Below are positions 27,713 through 39,891 of a stretch of 64,000 nt of DNA, piece after piece. A program made the position numbers and the translations under genes. The stretch's first letter is position 1; the number at the start of each line of letters is the position of its first letter. This stretch comes from Oscarella lobularis (taxonomy: Eukaryota; Porifera; Homoscleromorpha; Homosclerophorida; Oscarellidae), in NCBI RefSeq assembly GCF_947507565.1, contig NC_089191.1, positions 372,001-436,000 of the forward strand. The letters run 5' to 3'. Below the pieces are notes generated by a model. The model was not told the DNA's origin and searched no databases. It saw nothing but the letters and a program-made list of their open reading frames with translations.

Positions 27713-28374
27713 ATGTCTCAACAAAGCAACTCGTTTCCCGCGCCGATTTTTCCCGCGATAGATGCGTCGACGCTTCAAGTTCTCGGACTCGATCTAGACG
27801 CGAAAGTTCCCCAAGCGACGCCATTTCTTTTCAACGACGCCGTGCTCGCCGACGCGAGCGCCGATTCCGCTCTTTCGAGTCAAGCAACAAACAGCCAAGA
27901 AACGCGTCCACGAAAACCGCGCAATCAAAAATCGGAACGAGAGAAACACTACGACGTAACGCGCGCACAAACGAGTCACGTGAATCGCGCAAATTTCTTT
28001 CATGACAGAAATTCGTTCGCGATCTCGTCGCTCGCACACTCGATCCGACTCTGACCATGTCACAGCAGCCCGAAAACGCAATTCGAGCGATCACGAGTCG
28101 AATCGAAGAAGCCTTTCCCGAATTCGCCGCCTCGTCGCGCCAAAGAATACGCGATTACTTCAGAACGCGCCGTCGACGAGCCGAAACGAAACGAGACGTC
28201 CCGTATGACACGCCCGATGTCCGATGCAATATTTCCTCCTCGAGTTTATCGCAGGAATTCGATTCGAAATCGGTCGAGGCATTAGCTAGGGGTTATCGAC
28301 AATCGGCCGCTCTTCTCATAAAAGCGGCAGAAGAGCTAGAAAAATTGATATCTATTACGAACAACAAAGATTAA
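27713..28374 (+). CDS. Uncharacterised two-exon protein (about 184 aa)
   Basis: Exon 1 27713-27955 and exon 2 28066-28374 join in phase 0 (TAC GAC|GTAACG ... GTCACAG|CAG CCC). The spliced protein starts MSQQSNSFPAPIFPAI. It has a basic stretch (RPRKPRNQKSEREKH), a helix followed by RQRIRDYFRTRRRRAETKR, and a C-terminal amphipathic helix (EALARGYRQSAALLIKAAEE). The pattern suggests a small nuclear protein; a faint resemblance to NOL4-type C-terminal regions is not strong enough to name it. The stop lies only 32 bp from the stop of the convergent PIPOX-like gene, so the 3' UTRs must overlap. Confidence 0.6.
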
Positions 28375-28406
28375 ATAGCACGTGATTTCGTTGTGTTATT
28401 AATACT

Positions 28407-29980
28407 CTATAGCGAGGATTTGATTGTGTGGGGAAAAAAGCGATTGATTCGAAATGGTTTCATGTTGTATTTTGGCGTTCGATTTGTTGCCAAATCGGCG
28501 AGAATCGAGCCAACAACAGGACCCATTTTGAATCCATGTCCTTGGTAGTGAGAAAAATTCAAATTCTTAATAAAAAAATCTCGCGTTTGATTTACCTGAA
28601 AATCCTGCCCCAATGATGATGTTATTGTGTATTGGATGAGAATCCAGGATGTAGTCTTCATCTGGGGTTTTCTAAAATTTTAATCTTGGGGCGAAATTAA
28701 TTAATTAAAAATGCCTTACGGTATACATGCAATTTTCAATTATGACGGGCACCGGACTGAGTCCCTTGAAACGAGTTCTCACCAAATTCTTCATAAATTC
28801 CAAATCTCGTTCGTCTGCAATCATATCCCTCTCATCCGGGGATTCAATTTTAGTGCCGCTATGGCAACACAGCTGAAACGTAGAATTTCTCACACGTGGG
28901 TGCGCAAAACGATCACGTTACCTTAAAAAGTCCAGGATACTCCAAAACAGGTAATCCATAGTAGCAATGATCGGCATTGACATCATAGGAGGTGATATTA
29001 GGAAAAGAATCCACACTATAGTCCGCACTCCCATCCGTTTTCCAATACAATACGCGAATACGTGTAACCTAAAAATTAAGTAGCTAAAAACTAATTAAAA
29101 ATATTACTGTATTTACCTGAAGAGGTAAATCAAGACCAAGTGGTTTTAATACGCGAGAAGCCCAAGGACCTATCATAAAAAATCAATCATTTAAACTCCC
29201 GTGATGTTTTTATTTATTGAAACCTACCCACTGTGAGAACGAGTTTTTGCGTGAAATAATCACCTTTCTGCGTCCGAACCCGAATCATCGATCCCGGTTC
29301 GATATCGATCACGGATTCATTAGTTTTAATAATTCCACCGTGACGAATAAATAGATCCTAAACAAGATGATTAAAAAAAATTTCTCGAAATTTCGTTTTT
29401 TTTTTGTGCATGCCTGAATCGTTTCTCTCGCCAAATCAGCTCTAAGTACCCCGGCAAACTGTTCCACTACGCCCTGCATGTCGTCGTCGAATCGCATTTG
29501 CGGATATCGTTTTCTCAGTCGATCTGCACAAAGAAGTTCCATTGGAATGCCTTGGTCTCGCAACGAGGCCTCCACTTGATGCATCCCGCCCCCTTTAGGC
29601 TTATGAAACTCAGTCAACAGACCGGTTGGCCTAGAAACGCCGTCAAATTAAGATATAGTGTACATTTTTCTCGCGTTACGTGAATAGTTTCTTCCCCGAT
29701 TCGCGTTCAATCGATTCCCACATGGGAAAAGCGTCCTTCATCATTGCTACGTAGTACGGTCGATTGTAAGCCATCCTAGTTATGCGACTCGCTCCGTGAG
29801 AACTTCCCCTCGTGTGCAAACGATCGAACTGAGAACAATGTAGACAAAGTGGCTCGCTTTTCTCTCCTATATCCTAACCTGTTCGATGAGGAGAGTCTTT
29901 TGGCCTCTCTTTGCGAGAGTATAGGCAGTCGAACTGCCCTGTATTCCCGCACCAACGACAATGACATCGTAGGAACTCAT
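28407..29980 (-). CDS. PIPOX: Peroxisomal sarcosine/pipecolate oxidase-like FAD enzyme
   Basis: Flavoprotein oxidising sarcosine or L-pipecolate to release H2O2. N-terminus [20 protein letters not shown] is the FAD dinucleotide-binding fold. [26 protein letters not shown] and [12 protein letters not shown] follow the family order. [16 protein letters not shown] contains the Cys that carries covalent FAD, and [19 protein letters not shown] closes the FAD site. It ends in KSSL, where a canonical peroxisomal signal would be SKL-like (human AHL); SSL is a weak or non-canonical variant. About nine exons. CACGTG at 30021-30026 is 41 bp upstream. Confidence 0.9.
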
Positions 29981-30052
29981 TGTGCAAGTGCTCCTCCCCC
30001 GACGTTGATATGAAACAATGCACGTGTTTTTTTCGACAAATTGAAAGTCTAA

Positions 30053-32245
30053 CTAATTATTTTTCAACAGTTTTTGGCTCTCTTCGAAATACTGATTCGG
30101 ATGCTGAAGGGAAAATCCCGCTTCTTCAATCTAATCACGTATTAATTAATTATTTAAATTAATTCGTCAGTTTTTTCCTACTTTGTGTGTCAATTCGTAA
30201 TATCGTACACAGGCAACTTGGTAGTGTTGTTCCTTGACCAATTTCATAATCTGTCCACGCAAAAAAATTAATATTACAATGTGTCTATCCCCCTCCACCC
30301 TCACATCTTCAATAGCACTCGAGGACAACTTGTAAGCTTGAAGCCGTTGCCTCAGAATATCGCCATCATAATGTTTGAACGGGCAACCTAATAAAAAAAT
30401 AGATACAGATATAACATAGTCACTCTTTTAGTCTACTCTACCGTGATGGTCTCCCGTTCCAGGAGGGTTTGACGTAATAATTTTCATGCAACTGAAATAT
30501 TTAATTATAATTAATTAATGATGGAGGACTAAGGGTGACCTATAGGGTGTGTAGTTGGCTCTTTTTCCTTCTTTACCATAACTGTGCCTCACGTTATAAG
30601 AATACGATTTATCAAACTGAAAAAATCAGATAGGCCACGTTAGTAATCAATACATTATTCATATATCTGATGTTTCTTCCTGCCTTATCGACCTCCATGA
30701 TTTTTGTGAATTCCGTACGCCAAAATCGCAGGGCGTCATCAAGCGACAACCCAATGCCCTATAGAACAAATATAGATATACGAGGTTATCAAAAGTCTCT
30801 TACTTTCAGAAAAAGTCCGTACTGGAGTCGTCCAAAATGTTTCAAGTGATGATTCTCGCGCAAGGCCTGCTGCAATTGGCGCATGCATAGAGGAAACGAC
30901 TCACGTGATAACTACAGTAAATATTCAATATCCATTAATTTCACTTTAAATTAAAGAACGTACGGGATCAATTTGCTCTGGAGAGATTTTTCCTGAACCT
31001 TTACCTGAAGCGCCTATAAAACTGTCGCCCAAATACTGATTACTAATAAAAAAATATTATGACTTAATAATGATCAAGTAGTGATTTATTTAACCTGAGA
31101 TTTTTCAGTATTGGTACCACTCTGTCTTCTTCTTCTAAGCTGGGCAGTGCTCTAGCTGATACCTTTAAAATGTATGATTTCAATATTTGAATTGATTAAT
31201 TTTCCGTGCTATGGCTGACTGCCAATGCTTGGGACAATAAGGAACGGTAGTAGCCTTGAAGAATAGTGACTAAATCAGAGCTTGGGACATATGCAAATCC
31301 CTAATAATTAAAATTTTATTAGGAAAGTGCTAGGTTTTATGTTTATGGCTACTTTTTCAAGATAAACTTGTCGCGATCGGATCAGATCCAAGGCTTCGAC
31401 AAAAGGAATCTTCAGTATTATGAAATCAGTATAGAGATCACCAATATGTTCATGTATACCTTGAAAAATTCAGTCTGCTTTGCCATGTCCTGTTTCACTT
31501 GACCCTTTATGACAAGTTTATCTTTCTTCTCTTGTCTCTCCTTTTCAGAAATCTAAATCATATCAAAGTGCATAAATAAGACAATTTTTCTTAAACTTTC
31601 ACGTACAGGTACATAGACAAGATTTTCTGCCTTTAGAAATGAAGGAACGTCTACGCCTTCTTTCTTCATTAAACGATACCTAAACATTAATTATTTAATT
31701 GGGAAACTGACATCCTAATCATTACTCTTACCTAAACAAATCCAATTCCTGATTCATAAACCAACGCTTTTGATCTTCGGACCGACAATAGGCGAGTCTC
31801 AGGATAAAGTGAGAAATATGATCGGCTCGTCTTTGAGAAAACATTTCTTGCATCTTTTTCTCCTCCATTCGACCCTCGTTCTCAAACTTCAAAACCAGAT
31901 ATTTATGAAAAAAATTATTAAACTCTTTTCAATACCGAAAGATTCAATAAGTTCGTTTTTCTCATCGCTTGGTCCATCGCTTTCTCGTACGGGTCACTGC
32001 CGCGTTTGTGCTTGATTCCAGCTGATTCCACCTCTTTCAGCACTGAAATAGAATTGAGAAATGCGCATAATCACATTCGTATCATTTGTATTACGTTTGA
32101 GTCGTTCTATGGCGAGTTTTTCGAATTCCTCCAAGTGAATCGTTTCGATCGGAGGGATTCTGTAGAGCTGAACGCGATGGGGATATCGCTGGAGCTTCAA
32201 GAACGCTGCATGCTCGTCCTTTGTTCGTCGACCGCTGAGAAGCAT
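30053..32245 (-). CDS. PRIM2: DNA primase large subunit
   Basis: Iron-sulfur subunit of the DNA polymerase alpha-primase complex. Start [15 protein letters not shown] at 32245, then [14 protein letters not shown] and [29 protein letters not shown] is the conserved primase region. The four 4Fe-4S cysteines are in [25 protein letters not shown] and VACVRYYEL. The C-terminus [16 protein letters not shown] lacks the long variable tail of vertebrate PRIM2. About fourteen short exons. Divergent from the syntaxin gene across 150 bp. Confidence 0.92.
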
Positions 32246-32395
32246 CGCGAGTCGTCAAAAGGCGCTCGATCGCAACCGGGGACTCAGACTTGTCAAGACC
32301 CGAATAGGTCGATATTACGTCACTTCTCAACACCCGTACAGTAAACGTCATTCTGCCTCGTTTCTCCCCTAAGCAAAGCGAAATCGAAGCGTGCC
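32246..32395. promoter_or_regulatory. 150-bp bidirectional promoter, PRIM2 / syntaxin
   Basis: TTACGTCAC near 32315 is a CRE/ATF-like site. No E-box is seen, unlike most promoters in the window. Confidence 0.5.
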
Positions 32396-33721
32396 ATGTC
32401 GAGAGGGGAGTTCGGAAGTCGGCAGGGTCCGATTCGCGATCTCGTTCCGATTGCGGGATCCAGTTTCGCTTCTTCGTCGAGCGGTTCGTCTCCCCACGGC
32501 CCACGCCATCGAAATGCGCCCGAAACCGCCTCTTTTGTAGGTCGAGACGGCGACAGCGAGTACATACGACTCAATAACAAAATTAAGACGAACATTCAGC
32601 AAATTTCGAGCAACGGTAACGCCCTCTATCTCAAAAGCGAAATTCCGCGTTGATTTCAATTTCCCCCCCAAGTGGCCGCCATACAGCGAATGGATAATCA
32701 ATTGGGAACGGTTCACGATGGAGCCCCACTGCGACAAAAATTGTAGAAACGGAGAAAAGGGGAGACGTAAAAATGATTTTTGAATCTATTTTTAGAGCTG
32801 ACGTACAAACGTCGACTGCTTTGTTGGCAAAAGATGCAAGCGTTAGTTTGCAACAATTGGCAAAACTGGACGGAGGATCCGAATCTGAACGAGTACAGTA
32901 GAGAAAACTTCAGACGTAGCAAAAATTAAAAATTGCGTATAGCAACAGAGAAAAATGCAGCAGAAACGTCTTACGGACAATTTCTCTCAAGTTTTGTCTC
33001 GTTTCAAGACAGTTGAAAAGGTAAATAAATTCTACGTAATTATTAAATTCTGACATTGTATCTAATTAGAGTGTAGTTGCCAAGCAAAAATCATTTGTTG
33101 AGAAAGCGAGGCGAACTGCATCATTTTCGGCAATGGTGAAAAATTAATTAATTAATTAAGTTCTAGAGATTAAATTGTCAATAGGATGATGATGACGAGA
33201 GTTCAGATACCACAGCTTTGATGCAACGTCAGCAGGGTGGAATGGCCGTACAGAAATTAGAAGGTGACGTCGATTTGGATTTGATACGGGAAAGGGAAGA
33301 CGCAATTAAAAATATCGAAGTATTCAGAGCCTATAATATAACTCCCAAATTAATTAACATTACGTGTAGCAAACAATGACTGACGTCAATCAAATTTTCA
33401 AAGATTTGAGTGTGATGGTTTACGAGCAAGGAGACATGATAGGTAGGAAATCCAATATTGATTATTTTAGATAACTGGTATCTAGATAATATTGAGAGCA
33501 ATGTTGAAGAGGCTCACGGTGACGTGCGAAACGCTAACGTTCAACTGGCCTCTGCAAGAGATCATCAAGTCAGTAGATATCAATAATGGAAAATTTATTA
33601 ATTAAATATTGTCTAACCTTAGAAAAAGGCAAGAAAAAAGAAGTGCTGCTGTTTGATACTCTGCTTGATTGGAGTGGCAGTAATAGCTATCATTATCGTG
33701 GTTGCTATTAAAAAAAAGTAA
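32396..33721 (+). CDS. Syntaxin-7/12-like Qa-SNARE
   Basis: Endosomal membrane-fusion SNARE. N-terminus MSRGEFGSRQGPIRDL, then the Habc domain (KIKTNIQQISSN, IQRMDNQLGTVHDG, QKRLTDNFSQVLSRFK). The acidic loop DDDDESSDTTALMQ precedes the SNARE motif (LIREREDAIKNIEQTMTD, VNQIFKDLSVMVYEQG). Its central Gln is the zero-layer residue. A Cys cluster leads into the C-terminal transmembrane anchor (LIGVAVIAIIIVVAI). Nine exons join with GT-AG introns; TAA at 33719-33721. Syntaxin-7 and -12 cannot be separated. Confidence 0.9.
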
Positions 33722-33861
33722 GAATTGACGTCACTGTACTGTACATATATTGTAGTCGCGAGTCAGTGTGGGAAATGTAAGCGCAAAGAAAAAAAAAAAA
33801 CGCAATAAAAAAATCAAAACAAAGAGCCCCAACTAGCATAAATGTACACAAACTTGCGACG

Positions 33862-35052
33862 TCACAACACATCAACCATAGGAAAAATAAGAAAAATAAT
33901 AAGCTGACTACTATCTTCACTGGAATTCGATATTTCGACGTCGTAGCCAGGAACAACGAGGAATTCTCTACCGCTCCAACCGTCGTGACTCACAGCCATC
34001 CCATTCACTTTTCCGCACCCACTCCAAACAATCCCAGCCCTCGGACGCCCGTCATCTTTCCCAATCCATTGACAACCGCTATTGAGAACGATTCCCTCGG
34101 CGTAGAACTCACTATAGAACAATCGCATTCTTCTACCCCACGCCCCCTCCTCCAAGACGTTGCAACTCCGATGCCACTTGGATTCATAATCAGGATCAAT
34201 ATTAATATCCCAATCGACGGCTTCGTCAAATAGAACCTCCTCACTAGGCAACCCTTTCAATTGAATCCCCTCCTTAGCGTCAGTCATCTCTTCCGCGTCG
34301 ATTCTCTCCCCCATTCGCCATGACAACATATTAAAATCGTCCTGCGGCGTTTGCAATTCCAAAGTGAGCCAGGGACCCGGCGCATGAACAACGCGCTGCC
34401 GGACAATCCAAGTCTCCCACGGTCGAACCTCGTATTCCCCCAACATCCCATAGAGACTATCGTCTTTACCAAATTGCTTGATTCCAGCAAGAAAGGCGGA
34501 TTTGGTCACGCCAGCTTTTATACCCAAGCGCGTCATCACTTTCCCTAAGGTTTTATTATAAGGAGGAACGTCGAGTGGCGGGAAGAAATAGGCTTCTAAT
34601 TTTCCGGGTCCTTTGCAATGTCCGTCGCAGACGAAGCCGGCGTGGACGTGACACGGGATGGGAGGGATTTCTGATGTCGTGCTGAAGCTCGGCGTGACGG
34701 CTGGACCGCCTATGTCGAGGATTTTTGTCAGGGGCCATTTGGAAGCGAAATCTCCCATTAGGGGCTGTTCTGCGATTTCTATTGCTTTTGGGAAGCTGAT
34801 TTCGTCTCCGTTGTGAAGTTTGAAGTGGGTTATGCCTTCGTTCGGCTTCGGGAGTGCGTTTTCTGCCGCCGTTTTGGACATGACCCACCATTCGACGGGA
34901 ACGTAGCCACGTGAGTCGACGTATTCTGGCTCGAAACGGCTGTTTTTGGCCAAGATGTCGCGTCCGGCGTACACTTTGCGATGAACAATGGCCGGCTGAG
35001 AGAATAGGATGCCTCTTTGAGCTGAAATTGTGGACGAAATCGCGGATTCCAT
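33862..35052 (-). CDS. Single-exon cupin-like protein, possible horizontal transfer
   Basis: 396-aa uninterrupted reading frame. IPCHVHAGFVCDGHCKGPGKLEAYFFPP has His/Glu spacing typical of a cupin metal site (shown here for positions only). The C-terminal part, REFLVVPGYDVEISNSSEDS, looks like the closing strands of a cupin barrel ending in FLIFPM. It resembles sugar-isomerase-like or aromatic-catabolic cupins of microbes, but I cannot name the family. The lack of introns contrasts with both neighbours, which have many. Codon use is not obviously foreign to my eye. CACGTG at 35095-35100 is 43 bp upstream, so it seems to have a normal local promoter. Confidence 0.65.
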   Translation of the reverse strand: MESAISSTISAQRGILFSQPAIVHRKVYAGRDILAKNSRFEPEYVDSRGYVPVEWWVMSKTAAENALPKPNEGITHFKLHNGDEISFPKAIEIAEQPLMGDFASKWPLTKILDIGGPAVTPSFSTTSEIPPIPCHVHAGFVCDGHCKGPGKLEAYFFPPLDVPPYNKTLGKVMTRLGIKAGVTKSAFLAGIKQFGKDDSLYGMLGEYEVRPWETWIVRQRVVHAPGPWLTLELQTPQDDFNMLSWRMGERIDAEEMTDAKEGIQLKGLPSEEVLFDEAVDWDINIDPDYESKWHRSCNVLEEGAWGRRMRLFYSEFYAEGIVLNSGCQWIGKDDGRPRAGIVWSGCGKVNGMAVSHDGWSGREFLVVPGYDVEISNSSEDSSQLIIFLIFPMVDVL

Positions 35053-35137
35053 GAGTAGCTATTTCCCCGGATCAACAACTGAAAGAAAAATAATCACGTG
35101 GAAAGTAAATCTATTGAACCCAATCCTAATGAGCGTT

Positions 35138-38100
35138 TCAACTAAAAATCTCAATTACAACACCAGCAGCGATAGTAGAGCCCCTAGATCGTAGCATAAA
35201 CCGTCCTAAGTCTTTGCAGTCTTTATACAGTTCAACACAAATTGGGCGCTGTGGTTCAATCAGAACTACAGCTGAGGAATTCTTTCCTAGACACCTACAA
35301 GCACTGAGATACCAAAGCCTTTCCTAAATAATTAATAATTAACTAACCGTGGCTTCTTTCGAATTATCTCCCCTGAATTTCGATCCAGTGAGTGAACTAG
35401 TCTGTTCACAATGCCTGGCTCGTTGACAGACTGATAGTGAATAAGAACCTTGATAGAAACAAAACAAGTTCAGAAAGAAATACCATGCCAACACCCATCC
35501 CAATAAAAATATTAATAAAGCCCTTTTTAAAGTTTCTTACTGGAAATCCTCTTGTAATTGGTACATCAATGTTAAACACTATAATTTGAGCTTTGAATTT
35601 CGTAGCAGCTTTTACAGGAGACGAAGGAGCAGAGAGCACACTACCTATCCTAGATAGACAATTTCAGAGGAACTTCATTGTTTGTACAAAATAATTATTA
35701 TTACGTCAAATCGGTCATATCAATGTCAATCACAGTTAGGGACACGTGGTCACCGGCAGCAGCCCACTGTCTGACTTCATCGTGAATAGAAATAGCTAAA
35801 GATTAACCAGGAAATAATGAAAAAAAGTATAGGGAAAAAGTGATATACCTTTGACCTGGCCTATTACTGCAGCAGGCATAACCAAGACTTGATCTGACAC
35901 TTGAATATACCCGCAAAATACTTTTCCTGCTATAGTAAATCCGGCTCCAACACCTAGGCAATGAGTTCGCTTCGATAACAAACTAAATTCCTTAAGCTTT
36001 GCACCCTTGTAGACGTCTGATACGGAGCAGCGGAAAGGCCTTTCCGCTGATCGTTCAGGAGACTGGAAATTATCTAGAATTCGAGGTAATTTCTATGGTT
36101 ATTTGATACACAAACGACGCACCAATGACGTCAAGTAGACAAGGACCCGAATACCATTCAACCAGTTTTGCAATTTTTGACTGACTCGTCAGATTTTCGC
36201 CGCCTAGTCCACTACAAGGTACGAACGTAATATTCGTTTCCTAGAAGAAACTATATGCACGAGAAAACGCCACTACTCAATGTATATCAACCTTAAATCC
36301 AGCTTGTTTCAAAAACAAAGTCAACTTCTTAACAATTTCCCGAAATCGAGCCTCCTCCCAATCAATCTAAGCACGAAAAGAATTCAATATAAAGACGGTG
36401 TACTAATACTACTCATCGTATTACTGTATCCATTTTATTGACGGCCACAGCGAGCTGTTTTACTCCTAGGGATCGTACTAGCATTGCGTGCTCCCTCGTT
36501 TGTCCGCCCGCATCGAAACCGGCCTCAAATTCTCCCCTCGCCGCGTCAATAACCATAACAGCGACGTCAGCCTTAAGAAATAAAGAAATCGGTCTACATC
36601 CCCCGAATAAAAATTCTCCTATTCTACTTGCGCGGCTCCCGTTATCATGTGCGGGATGAAGTCCTTGTGACCTGGAGCGTCGAGCAATGTGACCACTTTT
36701 TTGCTAGTTTCAAATTTTGTCATGGCAACGTCCATGGTTATTCCTCTACACAAAAGAAACCCCGTCCACGTCCACGTTGTGCGACAACCCACGCGTGTGT
36801 ACCGAGATCTCTCTTCGCCAGTTTCGTCAAGGACCCATGCATATGCAAACGACGCTTTGCCAGCCTTTCTCGATTCATTTTCGTATCTAATACATAAGGT
36901 TGAAACCCTCCCGCCAATCCAATCTAGGGTTTTATAATAATAATAAAGTGAAAGACGGTCTCTCAAAGTGAAAGACCGTCTCACAAAGTGAAAGACCCTC
37001 CTGCCAATCCAATCTAGGGTTTTATAATAATTCTCCAAGGCCAACATTTCATAAAACCCTCTGAGATATTCTCTACGTACTTGTGCATAGCGCGTTGATT
37101 GACGCTTCCGAGGAGATAGAGAACGTGGCCCATCAAGGTACTCTTACCCGCGTCGACGTGACCTACACGAAACTGTGTCGTCGATATAAAAATTTCCCAT
37201 TTTCTATAATTACCTATAACTACTAGATTAATGGATTCTTTTCCCGCTTTCCTCTTTTCCAATTCGCTCAATATGTCAAGGCTCTACATAAGGAAGTGTA
37301 CCTGGAACACCCATTCAATAGGGAGCCTCCTTACTTGACTCCTTGAATATTGTTTTGATAACTTTCTACCATACGTTGGCCTCCTGGTAGCCGATCCCTC
37401 CTCTCGTTCCGGCGACGCCACTCGATCAGGAGTGCCCATTTCTCGCCTTGATCTCGACGGCGACGCGTGGGGCGACGTTTTGCGCGACGTGCCGACAGCG
37501 GGACTGGGCGATCGACTGGTATCGCGCGACGAGGGAACACTGAGACTATAAAAAACGAAGAAGTACGTTATTGATCCCCAATTCAAGGTAGTCAATTCAA
37601 TATACCAAATCATTGATTTACCTGGTAGGCACTCTGAATGAGCTTTGCTTCTGATTCGATGAAGCTACGGTAACGATTGGAGTGCGACTTAAATCCTTAC
37701 CACCTCATAAAAACAAAAAAAAACATGACTTACCCTTCTACTAACTGAACTTAGCACACTACGTATCTAGTATCTAAAAGGTCTATTAATCTTTATGACG
37801 TTTGCTTCGTTCGCTTGGCTTGAAGGGCCGTCTGTTTGTGTCCAAATGCCTGCGCTTGATTCCTCAGTGCAACATCGTCCGGCGACAGTGTCGAAAAATC
37901 AAACGGTTTTATGTCGTCGGTGTCAATCGAAGATGGATAGAAGTCTTGTAGCGACGGAACGCTGTCAAATGACCTCAACCGCGCGCACAGAACGTACGCA
38001 AACCGAGATGGAGAAGAAAGTGCAGAAGAATCATTTCGTCGCTGAATCGTCATCATCTCATTTACAGGTAAAGATTTGGGTGTCGTGGGGCCTGACTCGG

Positions 38101-39170
38101 AGGCTGCGTGCTCATTGGCTAGGTCTGCTAAACTAGGCGTTATGGTAGGTGGAAGGAGACCGCGTCTTTCTTTCTCTTTCTCCCTCGCTTCTTCCTGGGG
38201 AGGCTCAGGCAAAGTGGATAGTGAAAGAAGAGAAAATGAGGAGATATCTGACATAAGACTACTGAGATCAACTTCAGCAGTCTGCACTTGACTGGATACG
38301 TCTTCTGTCAGTGATGCCAATGAAGGAAGAGTCATGAAATCTGACTTATCTGCTAAGGTAGCCAAAGACGTTAATCCGAAATCACTCGACGGAGTTGCAC
38401 TTTGATTCGCCGCCAGTTCAGCCAATGACGTATATGAAGAGGGTCCCCCACCCAATAACATGCTGAGATTTTCTACTGGGGTATCATCTTACCTTTGCAG
38501 TGCCATAAAGAGAAGAAAACAGAGCAGAAGAGAAGATAAAAGAGGCCAATGGTTAATATAAGAATAGCTATAGTATATAAAAGATCACCTTTATTTGACG
38601 AAGCTTCGTCTACTATATAAGAAAGATTAGGTATTTTATCAATTGATTTTTCTTGCACACCTGCTTTCCTACGATCCACAGCCTGTTGTACATTGTCGTC
38701 GTGCTGAAGACGAGTATGCCCTTCATCTATTCCCTTTCCCAAGACAGCTTTGATTTGAGCCAAGTCTGACTCTAAATTGCCTGAAAGAAAAATAACCAAA
38801 AAACTCGATGCATACAGTATTGCACTTGCCTGTTGCTGAGGCTTGGGGCTTCGATTCCGCTTCGGAGGCAGCCGCAGGCTGCTCGGACTGCTTCTTCATC
38901 AACGAAAAGAGAGACGTTTGACCTTGTTCGCCACGTCGATACATGAACTGTGCTGGAATACCGCGACGCTGCGATTTGCACCTACTTGTGAGTGTTTAGT
39001 GATGATTTTACCTGATGTTGGTGACAATGCTAGGTCTTCTTCGAGTGAATGGCCGGACATATAGTCGTCTTCGTAGTCTACGAGGCGATTTTCCCAAAGA
39101 GGGCCCCATCCGATCCTTGGCTTTTACCGTCGTTGTATTTAAGTTGACGAACATTTCGATGTCGAGACAT
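35138..39170 (-). CDS. HBS1L: HBS1L ribosome-rescue GTPase
   Basis: eRF3/EF1A-family GTPase that works with Pelota in no-go and non-stop decay. Start [14 protein letters not shown] at 39170, then [15 protein letters not shown], the HBS1 N-terminal region. The GTPase core reads [59 protein letters not shown] and [20 protein letters not shown] with VNKMDT. C-terminal beta-barrels end [21 protein letters not shown]. For the GTPase isoform the exon ending at 38589 splices (phase 1) to the acceptor before 37703 ([10 protein letters not shown]). A Ser/Pro-rich linker then leads to the G domain through a 50-bp intron near 37337-37290. The first 46 bp upstream reach the edge of a duplicated ACSS2 5' segment. 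Confidence 0.9.
36913..37030. repeat. Local duplication in HBS1L intron
   Basis: A 28-bp direct repeat (CCAATCCAATCTAGGGTTTT...) at 36913-36940 and 37003-37030 brackets three copies of AAAGTGAAAGAC.GTCTC. Confidence 0.75.
37793..38487 (-). CDS. Alternative SKI7-like terminal exon of HBS1L
   Basis: An open exon inside the HBS1L locus with its own stop (37793-37795). A phase-1 acceptor near 38488 matches the phase of the upstream shared exon (38589). Content: Ser/Leu-rich repeats of the form SLA(E/D)LA ([27 protein letters not shown]), then [22 protein letters not shown]. In vertebrates, alternative splicing of HBS1L gives a short isoform (HBS1LV3, the SKI7 equivalent) linking the cytoplasmic exosome to the SKI complex; its last exon has a comparable F.F.TPSPDD motif. 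The exon would be mutually exclusive with the GTPase exons. Confidence 0.65.
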
Positions 39171-39215
39171 GACGGTGAAAGGAGAGAGAAACGGGAAGAA
39201 ACATACAACAAACCA

Positions 39216-39260
39216 AAGGTGCTATCGCGCGCTAGAGAAAGAAAGATGACAAACAGGCCA
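39216..39260 (+). repeat. Partial copy of the ACSS2 start region
   Basis: AAGGTGCTATCGCGCGCTA (19 bp) is identical to 60931-60949. Similarity continues as GAGAAAGAAAGATG..ACAAACAG against CAGAAGAAAGATGGCTGACAAACAG, which includes the ACSS2 start codon. It lies between HBS1L and the satellite block. Confidence 0.8.
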
Positions 39261-39382
39261 GATGCAAGGAAGCAAGAGAGACAGCAGCGACACGGAGCTC
39301 TTCTAGAGCGATTTATTGACTACATTGACAGAACGCAGACACACAGACAACGCAACAATGTCGTCCTTCAGCTTCCAATAGA

Positions 39383-39891
39383 GTGAAATTACAAGGGGCT
39401 GGCCAAGCCTTCTCCCTTGTAATAAATTACAGTGAAATTACAAAGGACTAGCCAACTCTTCTCCCCTGTAATAAATTACAGTGAAATTACAAGGGACTAG
39501 CCAACACTTCTTTCCTGTAATAAATTACAGTGAATTTACAAGGGACTAGCCAACTCAACTCCCTTGTAATAAATTAAAGTGAAATTACAAGGGACTAGCC
39601 AACTCTTCTCCCCTGTAATAAATTACAGTGAAATTACAAGGGACTAACCAACACTTCATTCCTGTAATAAATTACAGTGAAATTACAAGGGACTAGCCAA
39701 CACTTCTTTCCTGTAATAAATTACAGTAAATTTACAAGAGACTAGCCAACTCAACTCCCTTGTAATAAATTACAGTTAATTTACAAGGGACTAGCCAACT
39801 GAACTCCCTTGTAATAAATTACAGAAAAATTACAAGGGACTAGCCAACTCTTCTTCCCTGTAATAAATTACAGTGAAATTACAAGGGAGTA
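39383..39891 (+). repeat. 49-bp tandem array, orientation A (about 10 copies)
   Basis: Unit GTGAAATTACAAGGGACTAG... ending TGTAATAAATTACA. Each unit can form a hairpin (ATTACAAGGG with CCCTTGTAAT in the best copies) and carries the dyad TGTAAT-AA-ATTACA. Confidence 0.92.

Noticed and set aside
27631..28005. 124-codon Arg/Ser-rich ORF overlapping the 27713 gene
   Set aside because: Shadow frame; only the MSQQ frame splices in phase to the second exon.
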